Assembly (NCBI RefSeq): GCF_029395535.1
Contig: NZ_CP113920.1
Span: 496,001 to 560,000 of the forward strand
Source: Bifidobacterium sp. ESL0732
GTDB lineage: Bacteria > Actinomycetota > Actinomycetes > Actinomycetales > Bifidobacteriaceae
Direction of reading: 5' to 3'
Length of the DNA stretch: 64,000 nucleotides
The position numbers and the translations under genes are program-made. This document shows, in pieces, positions 8,141 to 16,844 of this stretch. The notes below the pieces were generated by a model. That model saw nothing but the letters and a program-made list of their open reading frames with translations. It had not been told where the DNA came from and made no database searches. How positions within the stretch are numbered: position 1 is the first letter of the stretch; each line of letters begins with the position of its first letter.

Positions 8141-9136
8141 TCAGTAGCTGTGAGCAACCTGCCAGTGGGCGTAGGCGCCCTGCACGCCGCCGTAACGTGC
8201 GCAGTAGCCCCAGAACCACTTGAGCTGAGTCTGATAATTGGTGGCCCAGTCATCGCCGGCGCTCGACATCTTGCTGCTGGGCAGTGCTTGGGGCAGACCA
8301 TAAGCGCCAGAAGGATTTTGCGCGTTGACGCGCCAGCCGGATTCGTGGCTGATGATGAAGACGGTGGCGGTGAAGTCGGCTTCTGAGCCACCGGTGGAAA
8401 GCAGGTAGTCATGCGCCCACTGCTGCATCTCGCCGACCGGAACAGTGGAGCCGATGTTGGCCGCGTCGCTGGAAACGGAAGAATTGGAGCCGGTGCCTAC
8501 GAGGATGACCTTGTCGACGGGAGCCTGCTTGACGAATGAAGTGAATACGTTGGAGGAGATGGTCTTCTTACCTGCCTTGGTAACCAGGCTGGTGGTTTCC
8601 ATCACGCCTTCCTGTCCCTCGGACTGAACCTTCTGCTGACCCTTGGGCAGGTCTGAGGTTTCCTTGGTCACGGTGTTGAAACCGATGGGAGCATCGGAAG
8701 TCTCGAGATTCGCGTTGGCGCGTTCGATGCTGATGACCGTGGACTCGTTGACTTTGGTCTTGAGGCTTGGATTGACGACGTCGCCGGTCTCGAGGGTGAT
8801 ATCGCCCTGATCGAGCACGGACTTGACATCGGTGAAGTGGGAGCCGACCACAGCGCGGTTCTTGCCGTTGATCTTGACGGTGACGTAGGTGTCGCCGGCT
8901 TTGCCGCCGCGAAGGTCTTCACGGTCGGTGCCGCGGGAGACGCCGAGCGCGTTGGCGTCGGTGGCCGAGTACGAAGTGACGCGGTTGACGGAATCCTGAC
9001 GTGCATCATGCGAGTGAACGGCGATTGCGCTGCTGCCCACCAATGCCACAACCGCTACTACGCCGGCCGCGATCTTCGTCCACTGGCGTTTGCTCAGCGA
9101 CCTCAAGGTCTTGGTTTGCTTACGGTGGTTAGCCAT
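8141..9136 (-). CDS. Secreted DUF348 / G5 / transglycosylase-like protein (Rpf-related)
   Basis: Probable secreted peptidoglycan-cleaving enzyme related in architecture to resuscitation-promoting factors. It has a basic N-terminus with one membrane segment (about 22-44), a ubiquitin-like DUF348 module (about 88-145), a G5 domain (about 150-225, ending near VILVGTG), and a C-terminal lysozyme-like domain (about 245-331). The last domain carries SHESGWRVNAQNPSGAYGLPQ, with the catalytic Glu in HESGW and the conserved NPSGAYGLPQ, and finishes WQVAHSY. The start ATG at 9136 gives a normal signal-anchor. Two Cys-poor linkers suggest an exported protein. A TATAAT on the minus strand at 9307-9312 implies a leader of about 160 nt. 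Confidence 0.85.
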   Translation of the reverse strand: MANHRKQTKTLRSLSKRQWTKIAAGVVAVVALVGSSAIAVHSHDARQDSVNRVTSYSATDANALGVSRGTDREDLRGGKAGDTYVTVKINGKNRAVVGSHFTDVKSVLDQGDITLETGDVVNPSLKTKVNESTVISIERANANLETSDAPIGFNTVTKETSDLPKGQQKVQSEGQEGVMETTSLVTKAGKKTISSNVFTSFVKQAPVDKVILVGTGSNSSVSSDAANIGSTVPVGEMQQWAHDYLLSTGGSEADFTATVFIISHESGWRVNAQNPSGAYGLPQALPSSKMSSAGDDWATNYQTQLKWFWGYCARYGGVQGAYAHWQVAHSY

Positions 9137-9553
9137 ATGCCTTTAATGCTCCTAGGTAGTCCTACAGTTCAAAATGCGTCGAATTACAAACGCACCATAC
9201 AACTCTCATCTCATATCTCTTTCGCACGTCTCTCACGTGCGGGATGCAACGCCGCAACTTCTCAATCCGCCTTGGCGGGTCATCACTACATCACAAAACA
9301 AACATAATTATAACGCACTGGCGCGAAAATCTTGTGTTCAAACGAGCAAATAACGATAATTAATAAAAAGAATTACGTATTACGCTTCGAAACGCTGTTA
9401 TTCTGTCGCTTCAATAACAAATATGCCGAAAGCCAAACGTTCGTTGGCAATCGGCATATCGCTTTACGTGAAAATAGCTGAGGAATTATTCGGCCTTTAC
9501 TAGGTGGTTACTAGATGGTCTCGAGTGTTTCCAGCGTCAGGTTCTGAGTCAGC
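9137..9553. other. Intergenic region between trxA and the transglycosylase gene
   Basis: Holds the trxA terminator (9421-9459) and the promoter region and leader of the transglycosylase gene, with TATAAT on the minus strand at 9307-9312. The leader has small hairpin potential (for example CCGCCAAGGCGG, minus strand). A c-di-AMP riboswitch was looked for because these often precede such genes, but its conserved blocks were not seen. Confidence 0.5.
9421..9459 (-). terminator. Terminator of trxA
   Basis: ATATGCCGA and TCGGCATAT form the outer stem and GCCAA/TTGGC the inner one around a short loop, with two internal mismatches. The minus strand continues into TTGTTATTG, a weak T-rich tail. Confidence 0.7.
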
Positions 9554-9904
9554 TCAGGCGTTGGCGCCTTCCTTGGCATCGACATCAAGGGCACGGGCCT
9601 GCTTGATGACCTCGTCAAGATCGGAAGCGCGAAGGGCCCCGGCCTGCTTGAAGATAATCTGGCCTTTCTTGGCGATCATCAGGGTGGGGACGGCCTGAAT
9701 CTCGGCCGCCGTGGCGAGCTCCTGGTTCTGGTCGATGTCGACCTTGCCAAAGACGATGTCGGGGTTGGCCTCGCTGGCCTTCTCATAAACCGGGCCGAAA
9801 GCCTTGCACGGGCCGCACCAGGTGGCCCAGAAATCAACGAACACCAGCTCGTTGTCGGTGATGGTCTTTTCAAAGTTTGTTGCCGTCAAAGTCTGTGTTG
9901 CCAT
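9554..9904 (-). CDS. trxA: Thioredoxin
   Basis: Small cytosolic dithiol-disulfide oxidoreductase. The 116-residue protein has the active site WCGPCK (Cys30 and Cys33) after FVDFWATW, the VDIDQNQELA strand-turn region, and the cis-proline segment AVPTLMIAKKGQ, all typical. The minus strand reads AAGGAG shortly before ATG at 9904, which fixes the start. It is a single gene with its own terminator, so probably transcribed alone. No thioredoxin reductase is adjacent. Confidence 0.95.
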   Translation of the reverse strand: MATQTLTATNFEKTITDNELVFVDFWATWCGPCKAFGPVYEKASEANPDIVFGKVDIDQNQELATAAEIQAVPTLMIAKKGQIIFKQAGALRASDLDEVIKQARALDVDAKEGANA

Positions 9905-10065
9905 GATTATGGCTCCTTCCGCTTGTGCGTTGCACCATTTCGTGGGCTTTTACCTCGCGAACGATGTAATGACCAGTCTCGCAGTAAACCCAAACATTGC
10001 TAAGCCAGTGACGAAAAGGCCGTTCGTCTCGCGCATTCGTCAGCCATTCCGCCGATAATGGAGCC

Positions 10066-10698
10066 ATGGCAGTCTTGAATGATGAAGTGCCCGACGAGGG
10101 CGATTTCGATGCGGGGCGGCATCGCGGCGAATTCGATGGCATCACCCCTGAGGACTTTGTGCGCGGCGGCAGCAATGGCAACCCTCCTGGCTGGCTGACG
10201 CCACACGATATCGACGAGGCGCGCGCCAAACTTCCCATCGTCTATGCCGAAGTGGTTCCGGTACGCACCGACGACATGGGCCGCGTCAGTGCTGTCGGTT
10301 CGCTTCTGCGAGTGCGTGACAGCGGCTCCGTGGAACGCACACTGATCACTGGCCGCATTCTTTTCCACGAGACCATCCGCGAGGCCATCGCCCGCAACAT
10401 CGCCAAAGACTTGGGGGATCTTGCCCTGCCCATCTTGCCGGCAAGCCTCCAGCCGTTCACCGTCGCCGAGTTCTTCCCGACTCCAGGCATCTCGGAGTTT
10501 TACGACCCGCGCCAGCACGCCATAGCGCTGTGCTACGTGGTGCAGATTTCCGGCGACTGCAAGCCGCTCGACCCGGCGCTCGACGTGGAATGGTGCGATG
10601 TGGATAGCAAACAGCTCGACACGTTCATCGCCCAGATGTCCGGCGGTCACGGCCAGATCGTGCGCCGCGCGCTTTCGTGGGCCGGAGTGGACGAATAG
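10066..10698 (+). CDS. DUF4916 family protein (NUDIX-fold-like, actinobacterial)
   Basis: The 210-residue protein resembles the DUF4916 family of Actinobacteria, distantly related to NUDIX hydrolases but without a canonical Nudix box (the helix region reads FHETIREAIARNIAKDLGD). Substrate unknown. The segments ITPEDFVRGG, GNPPGWLTPHDIDEARAKLPIVY and FYDPRQHAIALCYVV are the family-like parts. GATAAT at 10054-10059 lies six bases before ATG, so the message may be leaderless, although GGAG also sits in that gap. A hydrolase gene follows 26 bases after the stop and is probably co-transcribed. Confidence 0.75.
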   Translation: MAVLNDEVPDEGDFDAGRHRGEFDGITPEDFVRGGSNGNPPGWLTPHDIDEARAKLPIVYAEVVPVRTDDMGRVSAVGSLLRVRDSGSVERTLITGRILFHETIREAIARNIAKDLGDLALPILPASLQPFTVAEFFPTPGISEFYDPRQHAIALCYVVQISGDCKPLDPALDVEWCDVDSKQLDTFIAQMSGGHGQIVRRALSWAGVDE

Positions 10699-10724
10699 AT
10701 TTTGGAATAACCGGAACAGGCAAA

Positions 10725-11570
10725 ATGAATATTCGCATTAATAATAAAGTCTATCGTTCCGGCAAAGGCGTGCCTCTGATTCTGTTGCATGCCTTTCCTG
10801 TGGATGCGCGGATGTGGGATGATTGTGTCGCAAGTCTGGTTCGATTGGGAAGGGAACGTAAGGTTGTGCCCTTCCCGATCTGGGCGCCGGATACGCCGGG
10901 TGCCGGCGATGCCTCGATTCCCGATGTGCACGCTACCGGTGCGCTCGCCGACGATGGGGCGTACGCCGAGGCGATGGACAAGGTGGCCGAAGCCTTCGTT
11001 TCGATGCTGCATATCGCCGGTCACGAAAAGGCCATTTGGGTGGGGCTTTCGATGGGCGGCTATATCGCGATGGATATTCAGCGGCTATTCCCGGAAACCG
11101 TTGCCGGGCTTGCGTTGTGCGACACCACCACGATTGCGGATAGCGTTCAGGCCCGTGCGAATCGGCTCAACATCGCGGAAACCTGCGAAAGTGACAACAC
11201 CGTCGAACCGGTGATGCATTTCGCGCGTCCTCAGGCGGGGGATTCGACAGTCAAGCAGAGCCAGCGTTTTCAGGATTTGCTGACCGGCTGGATTCACGAT
11301 CAACGCCCGGAAGGGCTTGCTTGGCGCGAGCGCATGGCCGCGGGCCGCGTCGATACAACCGACCAGCTGGCACGGGTAACCGCTCCCGTCGCGGTCATCT
11401 GCGGCGAGAACGACCCTTCGAGCCCTCCGGCCAAGATGAAGCCGATTGCCGACGCCATGACTTCCACCTCTGTCGCTTTCACCGCGATTCCCGATTGCGG
11501 CCATTTCAGCGCCGTCGAGCATCCCGACACGGTCGCGAACGCTTTGCTGGACTTGGTCGAGCGCGTATAG
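10725..11570 (+). CDS. Alpha/beta-hydrolase
   Basis: Cytosolic alpha/beta-hydrolase-fold enzyme of unknown substrate, 281 residues from the ATG chosen at 10725 (MNIRINNK), which follows the preceding stop by 26 bases; an in-frame start at 10677 overlaps the upstream gene and adds an atypical leader. The oxyanion segment is LLHAFPVDARMW, the nucleophile elbow GLSMGGY (Ser near 108), the acid CGENDPSSP near 226 and the His in CGHFSAVEHPD near 260. This arrangement is like esterases and the PcaD/MhpC group. Probably co-transcribed with the DUF4916 gene. Confidence 0.85.
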   Translation: MNIRINNKVYRSGKGVPLILLHAFPVDARMWDDCVASLVRLGRERKVVPFPIWAPDTPGAGDASIPDVHATGALADDGAYAEAMDKVAEAFVSMLHIAGHEKAIWVGLSMGGYIAMDIQRLFPETVAGLALCDTTTIADSVQARANRLNIAETCESDNTVEPVMHFARPQAGDSTVKQSQRFQDLLTGWIHDQRPEGLAWRERMAAGRVDTTDQLARVTAPVAVICGENDPSSPPAKMKPIADAMTSTSVAFTAIPDCGHFSAVEHPDTVANALLDLVERV

Positions 11571-11591
11571 CCGAGCGTTCGTTCGATTCAT

Positions 11592-11741
11592 AAGATGCAC
11601 CTATCCGATGCCAACGTTGAAAAGGTGCAAGTTAGTCGAGCAAAAGTGCATTTATCTGACGCTACCGTCGGAAAAGTGCATTTTACGGCTGCAAAAGTGC
11701 ATGTTTCTGACGGTGGCGTCTGAAAAGTGCACTTTAGAAGG
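11592..11741. repeat. Three tandem imperfect 51-bp repeats with AAAAGTGCA cores
   Basis: Units start near 11592, 11642 and 11693 (period 50-51). Each holds two copies of a TGCA-containing core (AAAAGTGCA or variants such as AAAAGGTGCA) at alternating distances of about 21 and 30 bases. It occupies the gap between the hydrolase gene and nudC, about 110 bases upstream of nudC. Confidence 0.75.
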
Positions 11742-11847
11742 CAAGCAGGTTGTCGCCGTGGGATAATGGCTAATCAGCTATAGTATTTCATACAATGACG
11801 CGAGTAATTCACGGCATAGACGCGTCTGAAAGTCTAAAGAGGTTGAC

Positions 11848-12996
11848 ATGGCTGCTTCGTTTTCATCGCTGGCATTGACTCAGGTGCTGCCGTTCCTGCC
11901 GCTTGCCCAGGGCGACATCGACTACCAGACCGAGCGTAGAGGCGACCCCAACCTCATTGCGGAAGTTCTGGCACAGCCGAAAACGACGGTCGTTTTCGTG
12001 CGCGATGGGCTTGTGGCCGTTCCTGACGGGCAAGCGGCGCGCGTCGATTTCGAAACCGCAAAGATACGTCTGGCCGAGGTGCCCGGAGAGTACGTTTTGC
12101 GTGCGCTTGGTGACAGGATTGACGATTCTTCCAAAACCGGTATCATCCCCATATTTCTTGGCAGTTATGGTATTGGCAGTAATCGCCCTCAGGCTGTTGT
12201 GGCTTTGGACGTCTCGGATTTTGCGGAAAAAGCGGGCGTGGAAAGTCGGGATGGCGAATCGGGGATGCATCCCGATACGGGCAAAGGCAACGCTGGATTA
12301 GGCGCGGAGACTTCATCGCCGCAAACCGACCAATCCGCGCAGAGCCAGGTGCTCGAGCGCGCCCTGCAGCGTTTCGACTGGGTTTCCCTGCTAGGCTTCG
12401 CCCCGCACGCCTCGGCCCGCGAAACCGGGCAGGCCACCACGGCGGTTGCCTTGAGCAACTGGCACAACAGCCAGAAATATTGTCCGCGTTGCGGTTCTAG
12501 GGTTCGTCCGGCCATGTCTGGATGGGCTCAACAATGTGACAACGAAAACTGTGAGACGCACCATTCACTGCTTTTCCCGCGTATTGAGCCGGCCGTCATC
12601 ACTTCGATTGTCGACGGTCAGGGCAGGCTATTGCTGCAGCATAATAAAAAATGGAGCGATCCGTCCTTCTATTCGGTATGTGCGGGATTCGTCGAAGCTG
12701 GCGAGAACCTGGAACACGCCGTGAAGCGCGAAGCCGCAGAGGAAACTGGCCTGACGCTCGGCGAGGTGAAATATCTGGGCTCCCAACCCTGGCCGTTCCC
12801 GGCATCGTTGATGGTTGCGTTCAAGGCTCGTGCACTTGGCACCGATGTCAAGGTGGATGGTCTTGAAACGCTCGATGCTCGTTTCTTCACCAGGGACGAA
12901 TTCGCCGAAGCGCTGACTACCGGTCAAATCAAACAGCCAGGCAAGGCGACCGTCGCGCGTTACATGATCGAAGAATGGTACGGGCAGAAATTGTAA
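11848..12996 (+). CDS. nudC: NAD(+) diphosphatase / NADH pyrophosphatase (possible RNA deNADing enzyme)
   Basis: Hydrolyses NAD(H) to NMN(H) and AMP; family members also remove NAD caps from RNA. The 382-residue protein has a variable N-terminal domain (about 1-205), a zinc ribbon with CPRC near 212 and the CDNENC pair near 230-235, and a NUDIX domain with a complete Nudix box (GFVEAGEN, then REAAEETGL, about 280-302). It is followed by SQPWPFPAS near 311, the signature that separates NudC from other NUDIX enzymes. A low-complexity Ser/Asp/Gln insert at about 130-160 is specific to this protein. ATG 11848 follows AAAGAGG. Confidence 0.93.
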   Translation: MAASFSSLALTQVLPFLPLAQGDIDYQTERRGDPNLIAEVLAQPKTTVVFVRDGLVAVPDGQAARVDFETAKIRLAEVPGEYVLRALGDRIDDSSKTGIIPIFLGSYGIGSNRPQAVVALDVSDFAEKAGVESRDGESGMHPDTGKGNAGLGAETSSPQTDQSAQSQVLERALQRFDWVSLLGFAPHASARETGQATTAVALSNWHNSQKYCPRCGSRVRPAMSGWAQQCDNENCETHHSLLFPRIEPAVITSIVDGQGRLLLQHNKKWSDPSFYSVCAGFVEAGENLEHAVKREAAEETGLTLGEVKYLGSQPWPFPASLMVAFKARALGTDVKVDGLETLDARFFTRDEFAEALTTGQIKQPGKATVARYMIEEWYGQKL

Positions 12997-13178
12997 CGCA
13001 AAAAACCGTGATGTCTGTCGGATAAAATATTTAGATATCTCTGGATTATCTGTTTGGGCGTTTCTCTTTTCGCTACGTGGCGAACGGCTTCGTTTACCGC
13101 TTTCTGCACCGCCATCACGTCATATCTCTGCGATAATCTAGTGACTTAGTACGCTGAGAAGGGTATCTGGAGGAAGTA

Positions 13179-14711
13179 ATGGACAACGTCATGAACAGCG
13201 GCAACGAGCCTGAGGCGCTGACAAGTGAGCTCAGCCAAGCCGATATCGCCGCGCTTGGCATCGGCGCTCATGCGATGCCTAAAAAGCAGGTGAAGCACCG
13301 TCTGCCGATTATCATCGCTGCCGTGGTGTTTGCAGTGCTTGTCGTTGCGTTGATTGCTTCGTTCTTTGGCGCACGTTGGTATTACAAGGATAAGGCCGCT
13401 CCGGGGGTTCATCTCGGCGATGTGGCTGTGGCTGGGCAGAATGCCGCTCAATTGAAGCAGACCGTCGACCACGAAGTCCAGAACTCGAAGGTCACCATCA
13501 CTGACGGGCAAGGCAAGAAGGCCACCGCCGGCTTCAAGGATCTGGGCGTGAAAGTCGATACCGACAAGACCGTGCAGGATCTCCTCGCCGCCAAGGGGGA
13601 TGGCGCGGGTCGCGTTGTTCCTTTCCAGAAAGCCGATGTCAAACTCGTGGCGGATGTCACTGACCTGCCGATTAACACCTATCTGACCAACACGTTCGTC
13701 AAGGATGGCGACAAGGCCGTCCCCTCAAGCGTGGCTTTCGATGGCAACTCCAGCCAATTCGTCGCTGCCGCAGGCCATGGAGGGCGTGCTCCTGAAATGA
13801 GCGGCGTCAAGAATTCGGTCAACACATTGATTGCGGATCCCGGCGAAACCAAAACCGTGAAGGTCTCCTACAAGACCATCGATACCCCTGTTTCCCAAAG
13901 CGCTGCGCAGACGGCAGCCGACGCGGCGAACAAGCTGCTGGCCAACAAGATCGTCATCAATAACGGCGACGCTAGCCAATTCGAATTGCCGGTGGCGCAA
14001 GTGGCCTCGTGGATCAAACCCAATGCAGACCTTGAAAAAGGGCAGGTTAATCTCAGCATCGACAAGAACGCCATTGCGGGCTATATCAACAGTGAAATGC
14101 CCAAGCAACTCAACCAGGATATGGTCAGCCAGCAGGATATCGTCGACGGCAACGGCAAGGTGATGCTTACGATGACCAAGGGTGTCAACGGCGTCAAGGT
14201 CAAAGACGGCGATGCCGTGGTCAATCAGGTCTACTCTGCCATGACCAGCGGTCAGCCGGCCACCATTCAGGCCGCGGCGGACATCACCAAATTCGACGTC
14301 AAACAGACAAAGTCCGAGATGCGCATCGTCGTTGACCGGTCCACACAGACCGCGACGGTCTACAAAAACGACCAGGTGGTGAAGACCTTCCTAGTCTGCA
14401 CGGGCAAGCCCGGTGGTGACGAGACCACTTTGGGCAATTACGTCATCTATCTGCGTTACGCGGTACAGACCATGCGTGGCCCGGGTTACGTTTCTCCGAA
14501 CGTGCGTTGGGTCAGCTATTTCAACGGTGGAGAGGGCTTCCATACTGCGGATTGGAATCCGGTCGGTATTGCCACCGGCAACCCGTCTGAGTATGGCTCG
14601 CATGGCTGCGTGAATATGAACGTCAATGACGCCCAATGGATTTATGACAACTGCCCGCAGGGCACGCTGGTGCAGGTCGTGGGCGACCAGCCTGCCGGTG
14701 CGGTGCGCTAA
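13179..14711 (+). CDS. Membrane-anchored L,D-transpeptidase (YkuD) with peptidoglycan-binding modules
   Basis: Makes 3-3 cross-links in peptidoglycan or attaches partners to it, outside the membrane. It has a short cytoplasmic tail, a membrane segment (about 44-70), two domains of the putative peptidoglycan-binding type seen before YkuD domains (about 80-370), and a C-terminal YkuD domain (about 385-505) with the HTADWNP segment and catalytic SHGCVNM (Cys near 476). GGAGG six bases before ATG 13179 fixes the start. It is a single gene with a good terminator. This is the usual actinobacterial architecture, insensitive in principle to most penicillins. Confidence 0.92.
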   Translation: MDNVMNSGNEPEALTSELSQADIAALGIGAHAMPKKQVKHRLPIIIAAVVFAVLVVALIASFFGARWYYKDKAAPGVHLGDVAVAGQNAAQLKQTVDHEVQNSKVTITDGQGKKATAGFKDLGVKVDTDKTVQDLLAAKGDGAGRVVPFQKADVKLVADVTDLPINTYLTNTFVKDGDKAVPSSVAFDGNSSQFVAAAGHGGRAPEMSGVKNSVNTLIADPGETKTVKVSYKTIDTPVSQSAAQTAADAANKLLANKIVINNGDASQFELPVAQVASWIKPNADLEKGQVNLSIDKNAIAGYINSEMPKQLNQDMVSQQDIVDGNGKVMLTMTKGVNGVKVKDGDAVVNQVYSAMTSGQPATIQAAADITKFDVKQTKSEMRIVVDRSTQTATVYKNDQVVKTFLVCTGKPGGDETTLGNYVIYLRYAVQTMRGPGYVSPNVRWVSYFNGGEGFHTADWNPVGIATGNPSEYGSHGCVNMNVNDAQWIYDNCPQGTLVQVVGDQPAGAVR

Positions 14712-14737
14712 GAGTAGGCTCGCTCGGTTCTTTTTCT

Positions 14738-14776
14738 CAGGCGTCCTCTTTGCTACGGCAAGCAGGACGCCTGTTT
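14738..14776 (+). terminator. Terminator of the L,D-transpeptidase gene
   Basis: CAGGCGTCCT pairs perfectly with AGGACGCCTG around a 16-base loop, followed by TTT. Confidence 0.75.
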
Positions 14777-14822
14777 CGCGACGTGCAAAACGGGCAAGTG
14801 GGTCATGCTGTAATCTGGCAGT

Positions 14823-15305
14823 ATGAACGAAAACGATATCAATGATTTTGACAAGACCGACGAAACCGACAATGTTGATTCCTCCGATTCCGCAATGGCC
14901 AGTGCGGCTTCCAAATCCGTCTCTTTGGATGTACCGGACCACCTGCAATATTCCGGCGACCACGTCTGGGTCGAGGACGTGGACGGGCTGGCCGTCATCG
15001 GGCTGACCGAATATGCGGCCTCCCAGATGGGCGAGATCGTCTATGTCGATTTGCCCGAGCCGGACACCCCGGTGCGTGCGGGCGATGAGATTGTGGAAAT
15101 GGAAAGCGCCAAGACGGTGCAAAATCTTATTTCCCCGGTCGAAGGCACCGTCAAATACGTCAATCAGGCTGTTTCCGATGACCCACAGGTCATCAACAAT
15201 GACCCATACGGCGAGGGCTGGATTCTGAAAATCGAGATGGATGACGACGAGCCCGAGCTGATGGATGCCGACCAGTACGCCGCGATGGTGAAGCGCGCCG
15301 AATAG
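14823..15305 (+). CDS. gcvH: Glycine cleavage system H protein (lipoyl carrier)
   Basis: Lipoylated shuttle protein; in the classical pathway it moves the aminomethyl group between GcvP, GcvT and Lpd. The lipoyl site is in EMESAKTV, with Lys at residue 97, and the flanking fold (HVWVEDVDGLAVIGLTEYA, NNDPYGEGWILKI) is intact. The first 35 residues are an acidic Ser/Asp-rich extension not needed by the family; ATG at 14895 is an alternative start. TAATCT lies six bases before ATG 14823, so the message may be leaderless. No gcvP or gcvT is in the window, but a lipoate ligase is 6.6 kb downstream, so the protein may serve as a lipoyl carrier for something else. Confidence 0.9.
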   Translation: MNENDINDFDKTDETDNVDSSDSAMASAASKSVSLDVPDHLQYSGDHVWVEDVDGLAVIGLTEYAASQMGEIVYVDLPEPDTPVRAGDEIVEMESAKTVQNLISPVEGTVKYVNQAVSDDPQVINNDPYGEGWILKIEMDDDEPELMDADQYAAMVKRAE

Positions 15306-15457
15306 TCGATAATCTGCTCATCCACTTGTGCGTAACCAAATATCAACAATCAATAAATAATAACTAATACTCGATACCGATATCCGAGTATCGGAAACGC
15401 AAACAGCAAAGCAAACACAACCCGAGTTCAGACTCACGATTAAACGAACGGAAACAC

Positions 15458-16690
15458 ATGGCACGCAAACCCGTCAAGCAGCAAGTCAGTCCGACGCAGG
15501 CCGACCAAATGCCTACGGTGCCGATTGAAGTGCATCGCGCCTCCACTTCGTTCGATTCGTCGAAAACCATCAGCGCGTCCAGCCGATTCGGAGAACCTTG
15601 GGTGCAAAGTACGCGAAAGGCGATCACCCAGGGGTTTGGCGCGTGGACGCGATTTTCAACCGGGCTGGTGCGCAAGTGGGGCTGGTATCCGAAAGTCGAG
15701 CCCTACGCCGGCTACGGAACCGGTGACTATGCCAGGCTCGTCTGCCGGACGGTGATGGCGCCCGGCGGTTCGCGTTCAGGGGAACTGATGCGCGGGATTC
15801 GTGGCATGCTCTCGGTGCCTGCGGCCGGAGTAAGAGTCAAAATCGAAATCGATGGAGTGCCGGTCAGCCAGGTGCAGGTCGGGGTTTCCGAGGTCTACGA
15901 CCGCTACGATTCCTCGCGTGAGATAAGTTCCGAATACGCTGTTTCCGACAGGGCCGGGTACCTCGACCTGGTCGCCGAACGCGGCAATACGCCGGGTGTC
16001 CACCGTGTTTCCTACCAGGTCGCCAGGCGTAAGAAGGTCACCTCGGAACTGTTCGTGGTGCCATCCGGTGCCAAAGTGGGCATCATCACCGACGTCGATG
16101 ACACCATCATGGTCACTCAGGCGCCAAGCCCAGTAAAGGCGGCCTACAACCTCCTGCTGCTCAACCCCAAGAAGCGCAGCACCGTGCCAGGAATGAGCGC
16201 TCTCTTCACCCGTCTGGCCGACATGATGCCGGATGCACCGTTCTTTTATCTTTCGACTTCGCCTTGGAACGTCGAGAGTTCGATACGCAATTTCATCGCC
16301 GAACAGGGCTATCCCGCCGGACCGTTGCTGTTGCGCGACCTCGACCCGCGGCCCAAGACCTTCGTCCCCTCTGGGGTCGAGCACAAACTCCAGTTCGCCG
16401 AGCAGCTGATGGAGGATTTCCCGGATATGAAATTCATCCTGATCGGCGATGACGGGCAGAAGGACCCGGTGACCTACGCCACCATCGCGCGGCGCTACCC
16501 GGGGCGGGTGCTGGCCATCGCCATCCGCGAGCTGAGTCCACGCGAATCCTCGGCGCTGGGCCAGGTTGCGGGGCTCACCGCCACCCAACCCATGCCGGTG
16601 ACCGACGTTCCCGTTTTCACCGGCACCACCGGAGCCAACATCATGAAGACGATGCTGCCGTATTTGCGCCATGAACTCGGGCTCGAGTAG
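15458..16690 (+). CDS. App1-like phosphatase (DUF2183 family)
   Basis: HAD-type phosphatase related to yeast App1, a phosphatidate phosphatase; the bacterial substrate is not known. The N-terminal half (about 60-205) is a beta-rich module that includes the GRGMLSVPAAGVRVKIE-like stretch; the catalytic DUF2183 domain follows, with DVDDTIMVT (DxDxT nucleophile and acid) near 211, FFYLSTSPWNVE near 264, and ILIGDDGQKDP near 327. About 150 bases of AT-rich DNA separate it from gcvH, so it is probably a separate unit. The GAAAC stretch before ATG 15458 is a weak ribosome site. Confidence 0.85.
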   Translation: MARKPVKQQVSPTQADQMPTVPIEVHRASTSFDSSKTISASSRFGEPWVQSTRKAITQGFGAWTRFSTGLVRKWGWYPKVEPYAGYGTGDYARLVCRTVMAPGGSRSGELMRGIRGMLSVPAAGVRVKIEIDGVPVSQVQVGVSEVYDRYDSSREISSEYAVSDRAGYLDLVAERGNTPGVHRVSYQVARRKKVTSELFVVPSGAKVGIITDVDDTIMVTQAPSPVKAAYNLLLLNPKKRSTVPGMSALFTRLADMMPDAPFFYLSTSPWNVESSIRNFIAEQGYPAGPLLLRDLDPRPKTFVPSGVEHKLQFAEQLMEDFPDMKFILIGDDGQKDPVTYATIARRYPGRVLAIAIRELSPRESSALGQVAGLTATQPMPVTDVPVFTGTTGANIMKTMLPYLRHELGLE

Positions 16691-16829
16691 CCGACACAAT
16701 CAAGGTGGCCGAGTCAATCAATGGGATCAAACGCACGCTTCGCTCGAAGTGGTTTGAAAAGGCAACAGAGGTATGTATTGATAGGATTTTCGTCTCAGAC
16801 CTGACAAGTTAGGCTCTTCGCTTGACGAG

Positions 16830-16835
16830 TATAAT
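16830..16835 (+). promoter_or_regulatory. TATAAT box placed for a leaderless oligopeptidase message
   Basis: A consensus TATAAT ends nine bases before ATG 16845 and only three before ATG 16839. The transcript would start at or near 16842-16845, which argues for 16845 as start codon. Confidence 0.55.
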
Positions 16836-16844
16836 CTGATGGTT

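Noticed and set aside
9137..9310. c-di-AMP (ydaO-type) riboswitch before the transglycosylase gene
   Set aside because: Gene type and leader length fit, but the conserved sequence blocks of the riboswitch could not be found on the minus strand.
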